Below are positions 35,162 through 44,095 of a stretch of 64,000 bases of DNA, in pieces. The position numbers and the translations under genes were made by a program. A model generated the notes under the pieces. That model had not been told where the DNA came from. It searched no databases and worked only from the letters and a program-made list of their open reading frames with translations. Origin of the DNA: Devosia sp. Root635 (GTDB lineage Bacteria; Pseudomonadota; Alphaproteobacteria; Rhizobiales; Devosiaceae). Each line of letters begins with the position of its first letter. Position 1 is the first letter of the stretch. The stretch spans positions 55,635-119,634 of the forward strand of contig NZ_LMGZ01000003.1 of NCBI RefSeq assembly GCF_001427605.1, read 5' to 3'.

Positions 35162-37384
35162 CTACTCCGATGCCAGTTGGGGTGCGATCAGGTCCAGCAG
35201 ATTCACGCCATCCGGCGCAGGCAGTTCCACGCCCTCAATGCGACCCGCCAGATCGCTCGGCAAGGCCGCCTGGGTAACCGGCCCGGCCTGGCCCAGTTCC
35301 AGTGTGGCGCGCAGGATGCCGTAGGCCTGCAAGTCCCCTGCCGCCATCGCTTCGCTGCGGCACAGGCGGCCAGCGGGAATGTCCTCGCAGGGACCGAGCA
35401 TGGCGTCCCATTGGCGCGGATTGAGTGCGATCATGGTCTCGTTGCTGTCGGCGCGCTCGAATGTCGTGAACACCTCGCCGCTATCGACCCCCGCCGCCGT
35501 CGCCAACAAAACGGGCTGCTGCATGCTCCAGCCGATGGGCAGACCGAGCTGCAATCCGGTTTCGTCGTTGCGCACGAAGCAGGGCAGATTGCCGTCGCAG
35601 ACCCGGCTGCCGCCGGCCTGGGTGGTTCCGAAGCGCGGCTGGGCAATCACGGCTGGATTGGCCATGCCGGCCGCAACCTCCAGCACGCCGAGATAGGTGG
35701 CGCCGGTCGCACCCTCATGCCGCCCGCGGATGAGCCAGGTGCCGGGATCAAGCTGGGTCCGCCAGATGCCCGGTGCGCTATCCGGGCTTTCAATCGTGGG
35801 ACTGTCCTGTCCGCCGATTGGGAAGGCCGCCCAGCGGCTGAACGCCCCTTCATAGACACCGATGATCTCTACCGGCACCGGCGCATCGGGACCGCTGCCC
35901 GGCGCATCCTCACCGGCCGGGCTGAGCTCGGCCGAATAGGGAATGGTGAAGTGGTTTTCCGCCCCGGCCTCTACCCGGATGCGCCCGCCAAAGACCTGGT
36001 CGCCGGCATCGCCCCGCACGTCATATTCGCCCGGCAGGAAGTCCGCATTGACCGGGTCGGGCGTCGCCTCGGACAGGGCCCAGGCCTCCGGCGGCAGGTC
36101 CTGACCGGGAACGGGTACGGCCGACCAGACGATATTGAAACCCATATCGCCCATGTCAGCGGCCAGCGTGACCGGGACCGGCGCAGGCGCGACCTGAACC
36201 TGGGGGAGAACGGCATTGGCGGGCAGCACCTCGATGGCGCGTGTCGCAATCACCTCGGTATCGGCCAGCTTGTAGCGCAGTTCGTAGTGGCCCGGCTGGT
36301 CGGGCATGGTCATCAGCACCGGGTTGTTATCCCGCACATAGGCGTAGGAGAGATAACTGTCGCTGCCCTGCTCGGCGATCTGGATATTGTCATAGTCCGC
36401 ATCCGGCCCCATCCAGGCGATGGCGACCTCGCTGCCCGCCAGAACCTGATCGGGAGCGGTCAGCGTGACTGCGCTTTCCGTCACCGCGATGGCGCGCGTG
36501 GCGATGACGACCTGGTCGCGGAACTTGTAGCGCAGTTCATAGTCGCCGGGTTCGCCCGGCATCAGCAGTTCGGCCGGCTCGCCTTCGATGACATACACAT
36601 AGGCCCAGCGTTCACGGTCGCCCGGCAAGCCAATCTCGATCGTGTCGAGCTCCATGGCCGGGCCGGTCCAGCCGACCACCAGCGTCCGGCCGACCAGCGC
36701 GGTTGCCGGCGCGTCCAGGCTCGCTTCCGGCAAGGGCTGCGTCGGCGGCGTTGCCGCCATCGGCGGGGCGGTCACGCTTTCTCGCAGGGCGTCGGCGAGG
36801 CCATCGGCATCGGCCGCATCGAAGTAGCGGCCGCCGGTGCCGCTGGCGAGGCAGGATACCTGTGCGCTTTCGGTCTGGGAGAGACCCAACCCGATGACAT
36901 GCGCCGTGAAATTGAGGCCGGCCTGTTCCAGCTCGGTTGCCAGCGCACAGGGATCGGCGCTGCAGGTTTCCAGCCCGTCGGTCACCAGGACGACCGTCGC
37001 GGCATCTTCGGTGTAATGCAGCGCCCCGGCCGCCTGCCGCACGGCGTCGGACAATGGCGTCTTGCCGAGAAACCGCATGGCGTTGACCGCTTGCGAGATC
37101 GCTGCGCCCGTGCCCGCTGCGGGCGGCACCATAAGTTCTATGTCGCCGCAATTGCCCTTTTCGCGGTGGCCATAGGCGATCAGGCCGATTTCCTGTTCCG
37201 CGGGGATCTGCGCGAGTACTTCGCCCACGGTTTCACGGGCAATCTCGAGCTTGGGGCGGCCGTCGATCTGGCCCCACATGGAGCCGGAGCCGTCCATGAC
37301 GATGATCGTGCGCGGCGACTGCGCCAAACCGGGCGTTATGCCCATGCCGAGGACAAAAACCAGGGCCAGAACGATCCATCTCAT
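35162..37384 (-). CDS. secreted von Willebrand factor A (VWA) protein with tandem beta repeats
   Basis: The 740-residue product has a signal peptide (about 1-22) followed directly by a VWA domain (about 24-200). Its MIDAS metal site is DGSGS at residues 31-35 with a Thr near 110 and Asp near 136. Two related segments follow at about 222-303 and 304-388, each ending with PGxYELRYKxxxxxVIATRAI, and look like tandem beta-sandwich repeats. The rest (about 390-740) has no recognised domain. A strong GGAGGAGG precedes the ATG. It probably binds a ligand in the periplasm or outside; the ligand is unknown. Confidence 0.9.
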   Translation of the reverse strand: MRWIVLALVFVLGMGITPGLAQSPRTIIVMDGSGSMWGQIDGRPKLEIARETVGEVLAQIPAEQEIGLIAYGHREKGNCGDIELMVPPAAGTGAAISQAVNAMRFLGKTPLSDAVRQAAGALHYTEDAATVVLVTDGLETCSADPCALATELEQAGLNFTAHVIGLGLSQTESAQVSCLASGTGGRYFDAADADGLADALRESVTAPPMAATPPTQPLPEASLDAPATALVGRTLVVGWTGPAMELDTIEIGLPGDRERWAYVYVIEGEPAELLMPGEPGDYELRYKFRDQVVIATRAIAVTESAVTLTAPDQVLAGSEVAIAWMGPDADYDNIQIAEQGSDSYLSYAYVRDNNPVLMTMPDQPGHYELRYKLADTEVIATRAIEVLPANAVLPQVQVAPAPVPVTLAADMGDMGFNIVWSAVPVPGQDLPPEAWALSEATPDPVNADFLPGEYDVRGDAGDQVFGGRIRVEAGAENHFTIPYSAELSPAGEDAPGSGPDAPVPVEIIGVYEGAFSRWAAFPIGGQDSPTIESPDSAPGIWRTQLDPGTWLIRGRHEGATGATYLGVLEVAAGMANPAVIAQPRFGTTQAGGSRVCDGNLPCFVRNDETGLQLGLPIGWSMQQPVLLATAAGVDSGEVFTTFERADSNETMIALNPRQWDAMLGPCEDIPAGRLCRSEAMAAGDLQAYGILRATLELGQAGPVTQAALPSDLAGRIEGVELPAPDGVNLLDLIAPQLASE

Positions 37385-37470
37385 GCAGCAACCTCCTCCG
37401 GTGGGAGGCGGAGACTACCAAGCCCGCGCGCGAGCCCGCATGTACCAACTGGTATAGGCGCGATCGCGTG

Positions 37471-39162
37471 TCAGGCGAGCCCGGCTTTCGCGGCATGCTC
37501 GGCCGCCCGCTCATAGATCAGCCCGGCATGAGTCAGCGGCAAGGTATGGCCAGCGTCCGCAACCAGGGAGAACCGGCCGGCGGGCAGGCTGTCGGCAAAA
37601 TGCTCGACCGCCTGCCGGGACACCGTGCGGCTCCGGGCGCCGTGCAGCAGGTCCACCGGCACCGGCACCCCGCTACCCCAGTCAGTCCAGTCCAGGTTGG
37701 TCAGCAGCATGTCCTGGCGGAAGCCCCGCGCATCCTGCGCGGCAATCAGGCGATAGGTACCATCAAGGGCCGTGGCATAGTGCGGCTGGGCCCAGATTTC
37801 CCGGTCGAAATCACAGCCCCCGAAAAAGAGATCGGGCAGGATGGACACACCCTGCCGATGCACCTGCGCCAGCCCGAGCGTGACGAGCATGTCCATCAGC
37901 TTGGGAACGCGCTGGGCCGCCCAGGCATGGATGCGATGTGCTTTCGGCATGTCGGCCGTCTGCGACCAGGACAGCATGGGCGGCGTCGCCGGCGCGGCCA
38001 CGATTGCGGCGACGCGTTCCGGCGCCAGGCTCGCCAGCCGGAAGGCCACGATGGTTCCAATGTCGTGCGCGATCAGGACGGTGCGCTCGACCCCGTTCCG
38101 GTCCATCATGAACAGGACATCGCGGGCCATCGCCTCGATCTGATCGCGCGCCGGTGATATGTCGGTCCGGCCATATCCCGGCTTTTCCGCCGCCAGGATG
38201 CGAAGCCCGGCGGCGCTGGCAATGGAGCGCTCGGCCGCGGTTTCACCGATGCCGAAAAGAGCGCCATGAATGAGAACCAGCGGCAAGCCATCATGGCGGC
38301 CGAAGGTCCTGACACCGATCGTGCGATCGCCATGGCTGATCGTGGACAATTCGAGCGGGCTGTCGAGACGCGAGGAACTACTCAACAATGATTGCTGCAG
38401 GCGGCTCCAGGCGGAACTGGCCGCGGCAACCAGCGCTACGGCCTGCGACTGCGTGCCCACGCCAAGCTTGGCGAGAATGGCCTTGATCTGCTGGCGAATC
38501 GTGCCCAGCGAACGCCCCTCCCGCACGGCGATGTCTTCAGCGCCATGCCCCGACATCATCGCATCGAGCACGATGCTTTCGCGTGCCGTCAGCCCGAAGG
38601 CCTGGCGCAGATTGCCCATGAGCCCGTCCGGCCAGGCCCAACTGACCACCATGAGGAGATAAGCGTCGCATTCGACCAGCCGCCGCCCCGCCAGGACCAG
38701 CCGCCGGTGGTTCGAAGCCTGCTCGCCCAGCAGCATGGACGCGCCGCCATTGGCATTGCGGCAGCGATCGACAAAGCCGGCATAATCCGCCCGGGCCAAC
38801 CCGAATGCGCTGATCGTGTCGCCTGGGCCGAGACTAAAGTCCCTTGCGGCGGCCGGGTTCGTTGCCAGCACCAGCCCGCTTGGCGACAATACCACAGCGG
38901 CGGTGGCGGATGCGTCCACGGCGGCTTCGATGGCGAGCCTGCGAACCATGAGCGAATGGTTGAGTGCGTGCCGTGTCGGCGCCAGGTAGCGCGCTGCAAG
39001 CGTTGCCAGCGCATCATCCTGATGCTCGAAGCGCTCCGCCAGGGAACCCACAAGTTCATGAAACCCGGTGCCGGGATCGCCCTCGCGGATTTGCTCGCGC
39101 AGGTCGAGTATTTCCGCAACGAGGTCGGCGGACGGGCCGTCACTATACTCTGCACGCGTCAT
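37471..39162 (-). CDS. LuxR-type HTH fused to an alpha/beta hydrolase with Asp nucleophile
   Basis: The 563-residue product has a PAS-like N-terminal region (about 75-175). A LuxR-type DNA-binding domain lies at about 188-248 (LTARESIVLDAMMSG, then TIRQQIKAILAKLGV). An alpha/beta hydrolase domain covers about 275-555, with oxyanion HG at 299-300, nucleophile elbow AHDIGT (Asp367) and His539. The elbow has Asp where esterases have Ser, as in haloalkane dehalogenases and epoxide hydrolases. It looks like a one-protein sensor-regulator in which a hydrolase fold detects or breaks a small molecule. No signal peptide; target genes unknown. Confidence 0.85.
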   Translation of the reverse strand: MTRAEYSDGPSADLVAEILDLREQIREGDPGTGFHELVGSLAERFEHQDDALATLAARYLAPTRHALNHSLMVRRLAIEAAVDASATAAVVLSPSGLVLATNPAAARDFSLGPGDTISAFGLARADYAGFVDRCRNANGGASMLLGEQASNHRRLVLAGRRLVECDAYLLMVVSWAWPDGLMGNLRQAFGLTARESIVLDAMMSGHGAEDIAVREGRSLGTIRQQIKAILAKLGVGTQSQAVALVAAASSAWSRLQQSLLSSSSRLDSPLELSTISHGDRTIGVRTFGRHDGLPLVLIHGALFGIGETAAERSIASAAGLRILAAEKPGYGRTDISPARDQIEAMARDVLFMMDRNGVERTVLIAHDIGTIVAFRLASLAPERVAAIVAAPATPPMLSWSQTADMPKAHRIHAWAAQRVPKLMDMLVTLGLAQVHRQGVSILPDLFFGGCDFDREIWAQPHYATALDGTYRLIAAQDARGFRQDMLLTNLDWTDWGSGVPVPVDLLHGARSRTVSRQAVEHFADSLPAGRFSLVADAGHTLPLTHAGLIYERAAEHAAKAGLA

Positions 39163-39291
39163 GCGAATTCGGCCCGATTACAGCTTCATGCTGCGACGAA
39201 CTCAAGCCGAACCGTCATGCCAATGCAAGCGACATTGGCGATATTGCGCATCAGTGTTGTTGCTCCGACGCTCGGGTAGCGCCGCGTTCCG

Positions 39292-40287
39292 CTAGATGGT
39301 CCCGTCCTGCTGGGAAAGCCCTCCACTCGCACGCGCAGGGGCTGGACGCCAATCGGCCGCCTTGTTCTTGATCGTGTTGAATTTTTTCGACAGGCCCGAC
39401 AGCCTCGCATCCCATTCCGGATCGGGCGACTGGCCTTCGATCGTGCGGAAATAGACATCCATCATGCAGGTGATGGCGAAGGGTTCGATCAGCGCCGCCT
39501 TGACCGCCCATGCAAAGATCAGCGCAAAAACGAAGCCGCCGGCCGACCAGGCGCCGGGAATGAGCCACACCAGGGCTGCGGCGGGCGCCAGCATGACCAG
39601 GAAGACAAGGAATGACAGGCCGTAGACGATCAGCGTCAGCCAGGCCGCATTCTTGAGCATGGGCCGGTAGTTTTGGCCATAGAGGATCAGTGCCGTCCGC
39701 GCTGACTGCCAGGGATTGGTCGAGCCGGTCCGGATGGCATAGGCCAGGATCACCTCGTCCACAAAGCCGACCGCTATGTTGAGGAAGGCGCGCAATATGC
39801 CCGTCAATTGTTGCAGTCCGGGAATGGGCAGGAAGGAAGCAATGCCCTGGATCAGGCCGGTAATCGCCCCCAATACACCCTTGACGAGTTGGTCGATGGC
39901 AAACAGCACGCTGGCTTCGCCAAAGCGCTGCCTGACCACCTCCGTAGCGTGATTGACCTGCGACCGGCCATCCGGCAGAGCCTGCCCGTCGAGGAGTTCG
40001 ACCAGCACCGCTATGTGGCCGGCCTTGACGATGTAAAGGATATATTCGCGCAGGAAATAGAGCACGCCCGCGGTCAGCCCGAAGCCGGCTGCTCCGCCCC
40101 AGAAGACCGAGGATGCCTGGAAATCATCGTCGCCAAACGCGCCGACTCCCCAGCCGATGCCTGCGCCCGCGCCAGTCACGATGACATAGGCTGCCGCAAT
40201 GCCGAAATAAACGACTATTCGCAGGACAATAAAAGGCATGGTCCTTCCCATGAGCCCCAGCGAGCGCGCAACCGAGAAATCCCACAT
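39292..40287 (-). CDS. multipass membrane protein of unknown function
   Basis: The 331-residue product has about six predicted membrane segments (near 20-45, 60-85, 125-160, 170-190, 220-245 and 250-275). The C-terminal tail is polar (about 285-331), Lys/Arg rich and probably cytoplasmic. No known domain was recognised. It stands alone: the next gene is 129 bp downstream and a tRNA lies 317 bp upstream. The sequence is clearly coding by its smooth hydrophobicity pattern. Confidence 0.82.
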   Translation of the reverse strand: MWDFSVARSLGLMGRTMPFIVLRIVVYFGIAAAYVIVTGAGAGIGWGVGAFGDDDFQASSVFWGGAAGFGLTAGVLYFLREYILYIVKAGHIAVLVELLDGQALPDGRSQVNHATEVVRQRFGEASVLFAIDQLVKGVLGAITGLIQGIASFLPIPGLQQLTGILRAFLNIAVGFVDEVILAYAIRTGSTNPWQSARTALILYGQNYRPMLKNAAWLTLIVYGLSFLVFLVMLAPAAALVWLIPGAWSAGGFVFALIFAWAVKAALIEPFAITCMMDVYFRTIEGQSPDPEWDARLSGLSKKFNTIKNKAADWRPAPARASGGLSQQDGTI

Positions 40288-40603
40288 TATCGGCCTCGCT
40301 GAGGCGAAGCGGCGGCAAACTCGAGCATGCAGGTGATCCCTTGTAGCGTTGTGAAAGGAGTGTCTATCCGGGCGCCAACTGCCCCCGTTTCACGGGGGGC
40401 GCCGTTTCGGATTCGAGGCTAGAGCAAATGCTGAGACCTGTGCATGCCCAAAATGGTATATGAGCATCGATTGCCGGCAGCCGGGCAAATCCCTCAACGC
40501 CCGTTGTTGCCTCGCGCATGTAGGAAAGCCGACTATCCGCTGCAGGCCCAAAGGCGGCACCAAGCCCTCAGAGTTCGCAGTTCTATTCTGAATGGCAGGT
40601 CTT
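40288..40603. other. gap between membrane protein and tRNA gene
   Basis: About 316 bp with no supported gene. It contains a 7-bp stem CCCCCGT/ACGGGGG (40382-40388 and 40392-40398) inside a further GGCGCC pair, which could end the leftward tRNA transcript, although no T tract follows. Several short open frames are present but lack start signals. Confidence 0.5.
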
Positions 40604-40680
40604 TGGCGCGCCCTAAGAGATTCGAACTCCTGACCCCCAGATTCGTAGTCTGGTGCTCTATCCAGCTGAGCTAAGGGCGC
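40604..40680 (-). tRNA. tRNA-Arg (anticodon ACG)
   Basis: Read leftward from 40680, 77 nt fold as a full cloverleaf. The acceptor stem is GCGCCCT/AGGGCGC, the D-loop contains AGCTGGATA, the anticodon loop is CTACGAA with anticodon ACG, and the T-loop is TTCGAAT. The discriminator is G and CCA is encoded (40604-40606). The T-stem has one G-T pair. ACG is normally edited to ICG by TadA to read CGU, CGC and CGA. No integrase or attachment duplication was seen beside it. Confidence 0.97.
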
Positions 40681-40809
40681 GCACTGCCGCGGTGGCGGCG
40701 GTTTCAGGCGGAGGCGAAGTGCTCTTCGGCCTGAAGCGGGGCAACCCATACATGGGTGATCCGGGCTTGGCAAGCGCGCTGGTGACAGTTTTTCGTCAGT
40801 GGCGAGCGC

Positions 40810-42234
40810 TCAGGGGTGGACGAGCAGGGCGGCGGGCAGGATGAGGTCGAAGCGGGTTCCCTGGGGTTGGTCGATCAGCATCAGCCGGCCACCATGGGCC
40901 TCGGTAATTTCGCGGGCAATGGCGAGGCCGAGGCCGGTGCCACCGGCCCGGGCCGAGCCCTCGAAGGCGACGAACAGATTGTCGCGGGCCCGTGGCGGCA
41001 GGCCGGGGCCGTTGTCGCTGACCGAGAGGGTGATGGCATCGGCACCCTCGACCACCGTGACCGACACGACCGGGGCAGCGACATTGGCCGTTTCGAGCGC
41101 CTCGCGAGCATTCTTGAGCAGGTTGAGCAGCACGCGGCCCAGCTGGGCGGCATCGACATTGAGCACCAGCGCTTCAGGCGTGCCATTGGCAAAGGTGATC
41201 GTGGGGTGGCCGACCAGCCGGGCCTCGAATGCGGCATCATCGACCAGCGCCGCCATGGCCACCGGCGCCATGACCGGCGGCGCGGCAGTTTCCCGGCCAT
41301 AGTCGAGCACCGACTGGGCAAAGCCGATGGCCTTGTCCAGCGTGGTGACAAGACGCGGCGCCAGCCGCTGCACCTTGGGATCGTCGAGCGTCGCCACCTG
41401 GTCGGACAGTAGTTGTGCCGAGGTCAGGGTATTGCGCAAGTCGTGGTTGATCTTGGCGACGGCCAGGCCGAGATCGGCCAGGTGCCGGCGCTGGCGCAGC
41501 ATGGAGAAGAGATCGGATTCCATCGCCGCCAGTTCGCGCTCGACAATGCCGATTTCGTCACGCCGCGGCGACGGCGTGATGATGAGGCTGGCATTTTCCG
41601 GCGCCTGGCGGAAGGCCAGCATGTTCTGGGTCAGCCGGCGCACCGGATAGATGAAAAGGTAGCTGGCGAGCAGGTAGAGCGCCACGGCGGTCACGGCGGC
41701 AATGGCCAGCGAGACGATGCCGATCTGGCGGGAATAGGCCAGCATGTCCTGGCGCAGCGGGCGCTCGGACATCAGCAGCTCGACGAGGCTATCGTCGAGA
41801 TCGCCCTGGCCGACGATGCGCAGGGTGCGGTCGGGCGTGGCGAAGAGCACGTCGATGGCGCCCAGGATCAGCGTCATCAGGTCGGCCTGGCGCATGTCGG
41901 CGGTAACCACCAGGTCGGGCCGCACGGGGCTGGCCAGTTCGATGAGCTGGCTCTGACCCTGGCGGCGATAGACGATGGCATTGGCACCAGCCGAGGTCAG
42001 CAGGCGATCGGTCAGTTCGCGAGGCAGGGCCATGACGTCGGGCACGGCGTCGAGCACGCGCGCCGCCACCACGCCAACGCGCAAGCGGTCGTCGAGCCAG
42101 TTGGCACGGAAACTGGCCAGCGAGGGCAGATACACGACGACCTCGACCAGAAGTATCACCGCGATGATGGTGGCGATGAGCTTGATCGAGAGGCCGGAGA
42201 ACCGGCCGGGCAGGACGCTGCGTTCGGCTGTCAT
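40810..42234 (-). CDS. sensor histidine kinase, orphan
   Basis: The 474-residue product has a membrane segment near 18-40 and another near 170-195, enclosing a periplasmic sensor region of about 130 residues. A HAMP-like stretch follows (about 195-245). The phosphoacceptor is His264 in KINHDLRNTL, followed by an ATPase domain with N box NLLKNAREAL, G1 SDNGPGLP and G2 GGTGLGLAIA. No response regulator lies next to it. It phosphorylates an unknown partner. The H-box form HDLRN is less common than HELRT. Confidence 0.93.
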   Translation of the reverse strand: MTAERSVLPGRFSGLSIKLIATIIAVILLVEVVVYLPSLASFRANWLDDRLRVGVVAARVLDAVPDVMALPRELTDRLLTSAGANAIVYRRQGQSQLIELASPVRPDLVVTADMRQADLMTLILGAIDVLFATPDRTLRIVGQGDLDDSLVELLMSERPLRQDMLAYSRQIGIVSLAIAAVTAVALYLLASYLFIYPVRRLTQNMLAFRQAPENASLIITPSPRRDEIGIVERELAAMESDLFSMLRQRRHLADLGLAVAKINHDLRNTLTSAQLLSDQVATLDDPKVQRLAPRLVTTLDKAIGFAQSVLDYGRETAAPPVMAPVAMAALVDDAAFEARLVGHPTITFANGTPEALVLNVDAAQLGRVLLNLLKNAREALETANVAAPVVSVTVVEGADAITLSVSDNGPGLPPRARDNLFVAFEGSARAGGTGLGLAIAREITEAHGGRLMLIDQPQGTRFDLILPAALLVHP

Positions 42235-42291
42235 TTCAAATCATTATAGGGAAAGCCGCCCGGCGCGTAAGCCCCCGGACAGCGGGATTTG

Positions 42292-43716
42292 TCAGGGCAG
42301 CAAACGCCTCAGGCCAGACAGGCGCCGGGTCCAGCCCGGACGGGGCTGCTGCGCCTGGTGCCGGGCCGCCAGATCGAGCAGCGCCACCGCCGCGCTGGGC
42401 TGCGGCAGGGCCAGGCGTCCGAGATCGCCCAGCCTGAGGCCGCGGGCCATGGCCAGCGCCAGCATGGCGACGATTTCGCCGGCACCCGCTCCGATCGCTC
42501 CCGCGCCGACAATGACATCACCGCGCGTGGTGACCAGCCGGACGGCGCCCTGCATCTGCCCGGCGGCGCGCGCAGCATCGGTCTCGGCCAGATTGGCGCG
42601 CAGCACGTTATGGCCGGCGCGCGGCTTGCCGGCGGCGACCAGACCCACCTGGGCCAAAGCCGGCTCGGTGACGACGAAAAGCGGGACATGCCGCGGATCG
42701 AGCCGACCATTGCCCAGACCCAGCAAACGCTCGACCAGCAGGTTGACCTGGCGGGCAGCCACGTGGGGCTGGTGCTCACCCGCCGCACCGCCAATGGCGC
42801 TGATGCGGCCGCTGGACGTCTGTCCGTCGGGACCGACCAGCAGGTGATCGGGACGGAGCCGATCGCGACGCAGTTTCAGCTTGTCGAGCAGCCCACTATC
42901 CAGCAATGGCGCCCGGCCCATGGCGACAAGCACATGGGAAACGTCGAGGCTGTCCTCGCCGCCGGCGGCGCGCAGGGTAACGCCGGTGCCCTGGCTGCGC
43001 GGCACGATTGCGGTGACCTCGGCATCGTCGCGCACCACCACCCCCTCCTCGCGCAGGGCCTGCAGGAGCACGGCCACCAGTTCGGGTTCAAAACCGGGCA
43101 GCATTCCGCCCTGCGGCACGACGGTCACCATCGCGCCGAGCCGGCGGTAGGCCTGTGCCAGCTCAAGACTTTCCGGCGTGCCGCCAATGACCACGAGATG
43201 GCTGAGCTTGCGGATATTGTCGGCGATGGTATCGGGCGTGAAATAGGGCACCGCGTCGAGCCCCGGCAGCGGGGGAATGACCGGCGCGGCGCCAGTGGCC
43301 AGCACGAACTGGCGGGCGCGGATGGCGGTGTCGCCGCAATTCAGGCTGCGCTGGTCGGTAAAGCGCGCCGCGCCGCTCAGCACGGCAATGCCCAGGGCGG
43401 CCAACCGTTCATCGGCGTCGCGTGGGGCGGTTGCAGCAGCCACCGATGCGGCATGTTCGCCGATGGCCCGGAAATTGGGCTTGGGCTCGGCATTGTCGAG
43501 GCCGACCTGGCCGCCGGTACGAATGGCCTGGGCCCGCGCAGCGCTGGCAAGAAAAGCCGCGCGCCGCAGTTGCCCCTGGGGCGGATCGACCGCCTCGGTG
43601 GCGGCGCTGGCGACCAGCACGACGTCGAGGCCGCCTTGCGCCGCCTGCAAGGCCAGATCGATAGCGAGGGCGCCGCCGCCGATGACGCAGAGATCGGGTT
43701 TGAGTGTGTCTGCCAT
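42292..43716 (-). CDS. pyridine nucleotide-disulfide reductase-like flavoprotein lacking the redox Cys pair
   Basis: The 474-residue product has the fold pattern of class I disulfide reductases such as lipoamide dehydrogenase: a GGGALA dinucleotide motif (about 13-18), ATGAAPVIPPLPG, and NAD-binding VIGGTPESLELAQAYRRLG. The region that should hold GGTCxNxGCxP (about residues 40-55) reads EAVDPPQGQLRRAA and has no cysteine. The C-terminal HPT..E pair is replaced by ALPQPSAAV. It cannot use the usual dithiol mechanism. It may be an NAD(P)H oxidase or reductase acting through FAD only. It is divergent from rpmH. Confidence 0.88.
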   Translation of the reverse strand: MADTLKPDLCVIGGGALAIDLALQAAQGGLDVVLVASAATEAVDPPQGQLRRAAFLASAARAQAIRTGGQVGLDNAEPKPNFRAIGEHAASVAAATAPRDADERLAALGIAVLSGAARFTDQRSLNCGDTAIRARQFVLATGAAPVIPPLPGLDAVPYFTPDTIADNIRKLSHLVVIGGTPESLELAQAYRRLGAMVTVVPQGGMLPGFEPELVAVLLQALREEGVVVRDDAEVTAIVPRSQGTGVTLRAAGGEDSLDVSHVLVAMGRAPLLDSGLLDKLKLRRDRLRPDHLLVGPDGQTSSGRISAIGGAAGEHQPHVAARQVNLLVERLLGLGNGRLDPRHVPLFVVTEPALAQVGLVAAGKPRAGHNVLRANLAETDAARAAGQMQGAVRLVTTRGDVIVGAGAIGAGAGEIVAMLALAMARGLRLGDLGRLALPQPSAAVALLDLAARHQAQQPRPGWTRRLSGLRRLLP

Positions 43717-43813
43717 TACCGCCAGCGGCCAGAATGCGTGAAGGGAACTTTATGGGGCGAGACGCCCACGAAAACAACGGGTCACCAGACACAAGGAAGT
43801 CGTGCGGCGCGCG

Positions 43814-43842
43814 TTGACTTGTGTCGGCGTTTTCCCTATAGA
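43814..43842 (+). promoter_or_regulatory. strong sigma70-type promoter for rpmH-rnpA-yidC
   Basis: TTGACT (43814-43819) and TATAGA (43837-43842) are separated by exactly 17 bp and sit 105 bp upstream of rpmH. This is the best consensus promoter in the window and suits a highly expressed ribosomal protein operon. Confidence 0.75.
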
Positions 43843-43915
43843 CCCCACCAACCCGCACCCTTGGCGCCTGGCGCCTGATGTGTGTCCGAAATTCTTGCTT
43901 TGAGCAGAGCCAATA

Positions 43916-43946
43916 AGAGGAACCGCGCCTGTCGCGGTTTGATGTC
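43916..43946 (+). promoter_or_regulatory. rpmH leader: Shine-Dalgarno and start separated by a hairpin
   Basis: AGAGG (43916-43920) is the only good Shine-Dalgarno sequence, but it lies 26 nt before the ATG. A perfect 7-bp hairpin AACCGCG/CGCGGTT (43921-43927 with 43933-43939) fills that interval. If it folds, the effective spacing becomes about 7 nt, which is ideal. Confidence 0.55.
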
Positions 43947-44081
43947 ATGAAGCGTACATACCAGCCCTCCAAGCTCGTGCGTGCCCGCCGTCACGGTTTC
44001 CGTGCCCGTATGGCCACCAAGGACGGTCGCATCATCCTGAATCGCCGCCGCAACGCCGGCCGCAAGAAGCTCTCGGCCTAA
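43947..44081 (+). CDS. rpmH: 50S ribosomal protein L34
   Basis: This 44-residue protein begins [19 protein letters not shown] and ends [12 protein letters not shown], the highly conserved L34 sequence. It is a small basic protein of the large ribosomal subunit. The gene follows the promoter at 43814 and precedes rnpA by 14 bp. Its short length is normal. Confidence 0.99.
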   Translation: MKRTYQPSKLVRARRHGFRARMATKDGRIILNRRRNAGRKKLSA

Positions 44082-44095
44082 GGCCGCCTGGCCGG

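Noticed and set aside
35028..37516. Rightward frame of 849 residues opposite the VWA gene
   Set aside because: The leftward VWA frame has signal peptide, MIDAS and repeats with a strong ribosome binding site; the other is a shadow.
40604..40680. tRNA-Arg as an integration site for a genomic island
   Set aside because: No integrase gene and no duplicated tRNA 3' end found on either side in the window.
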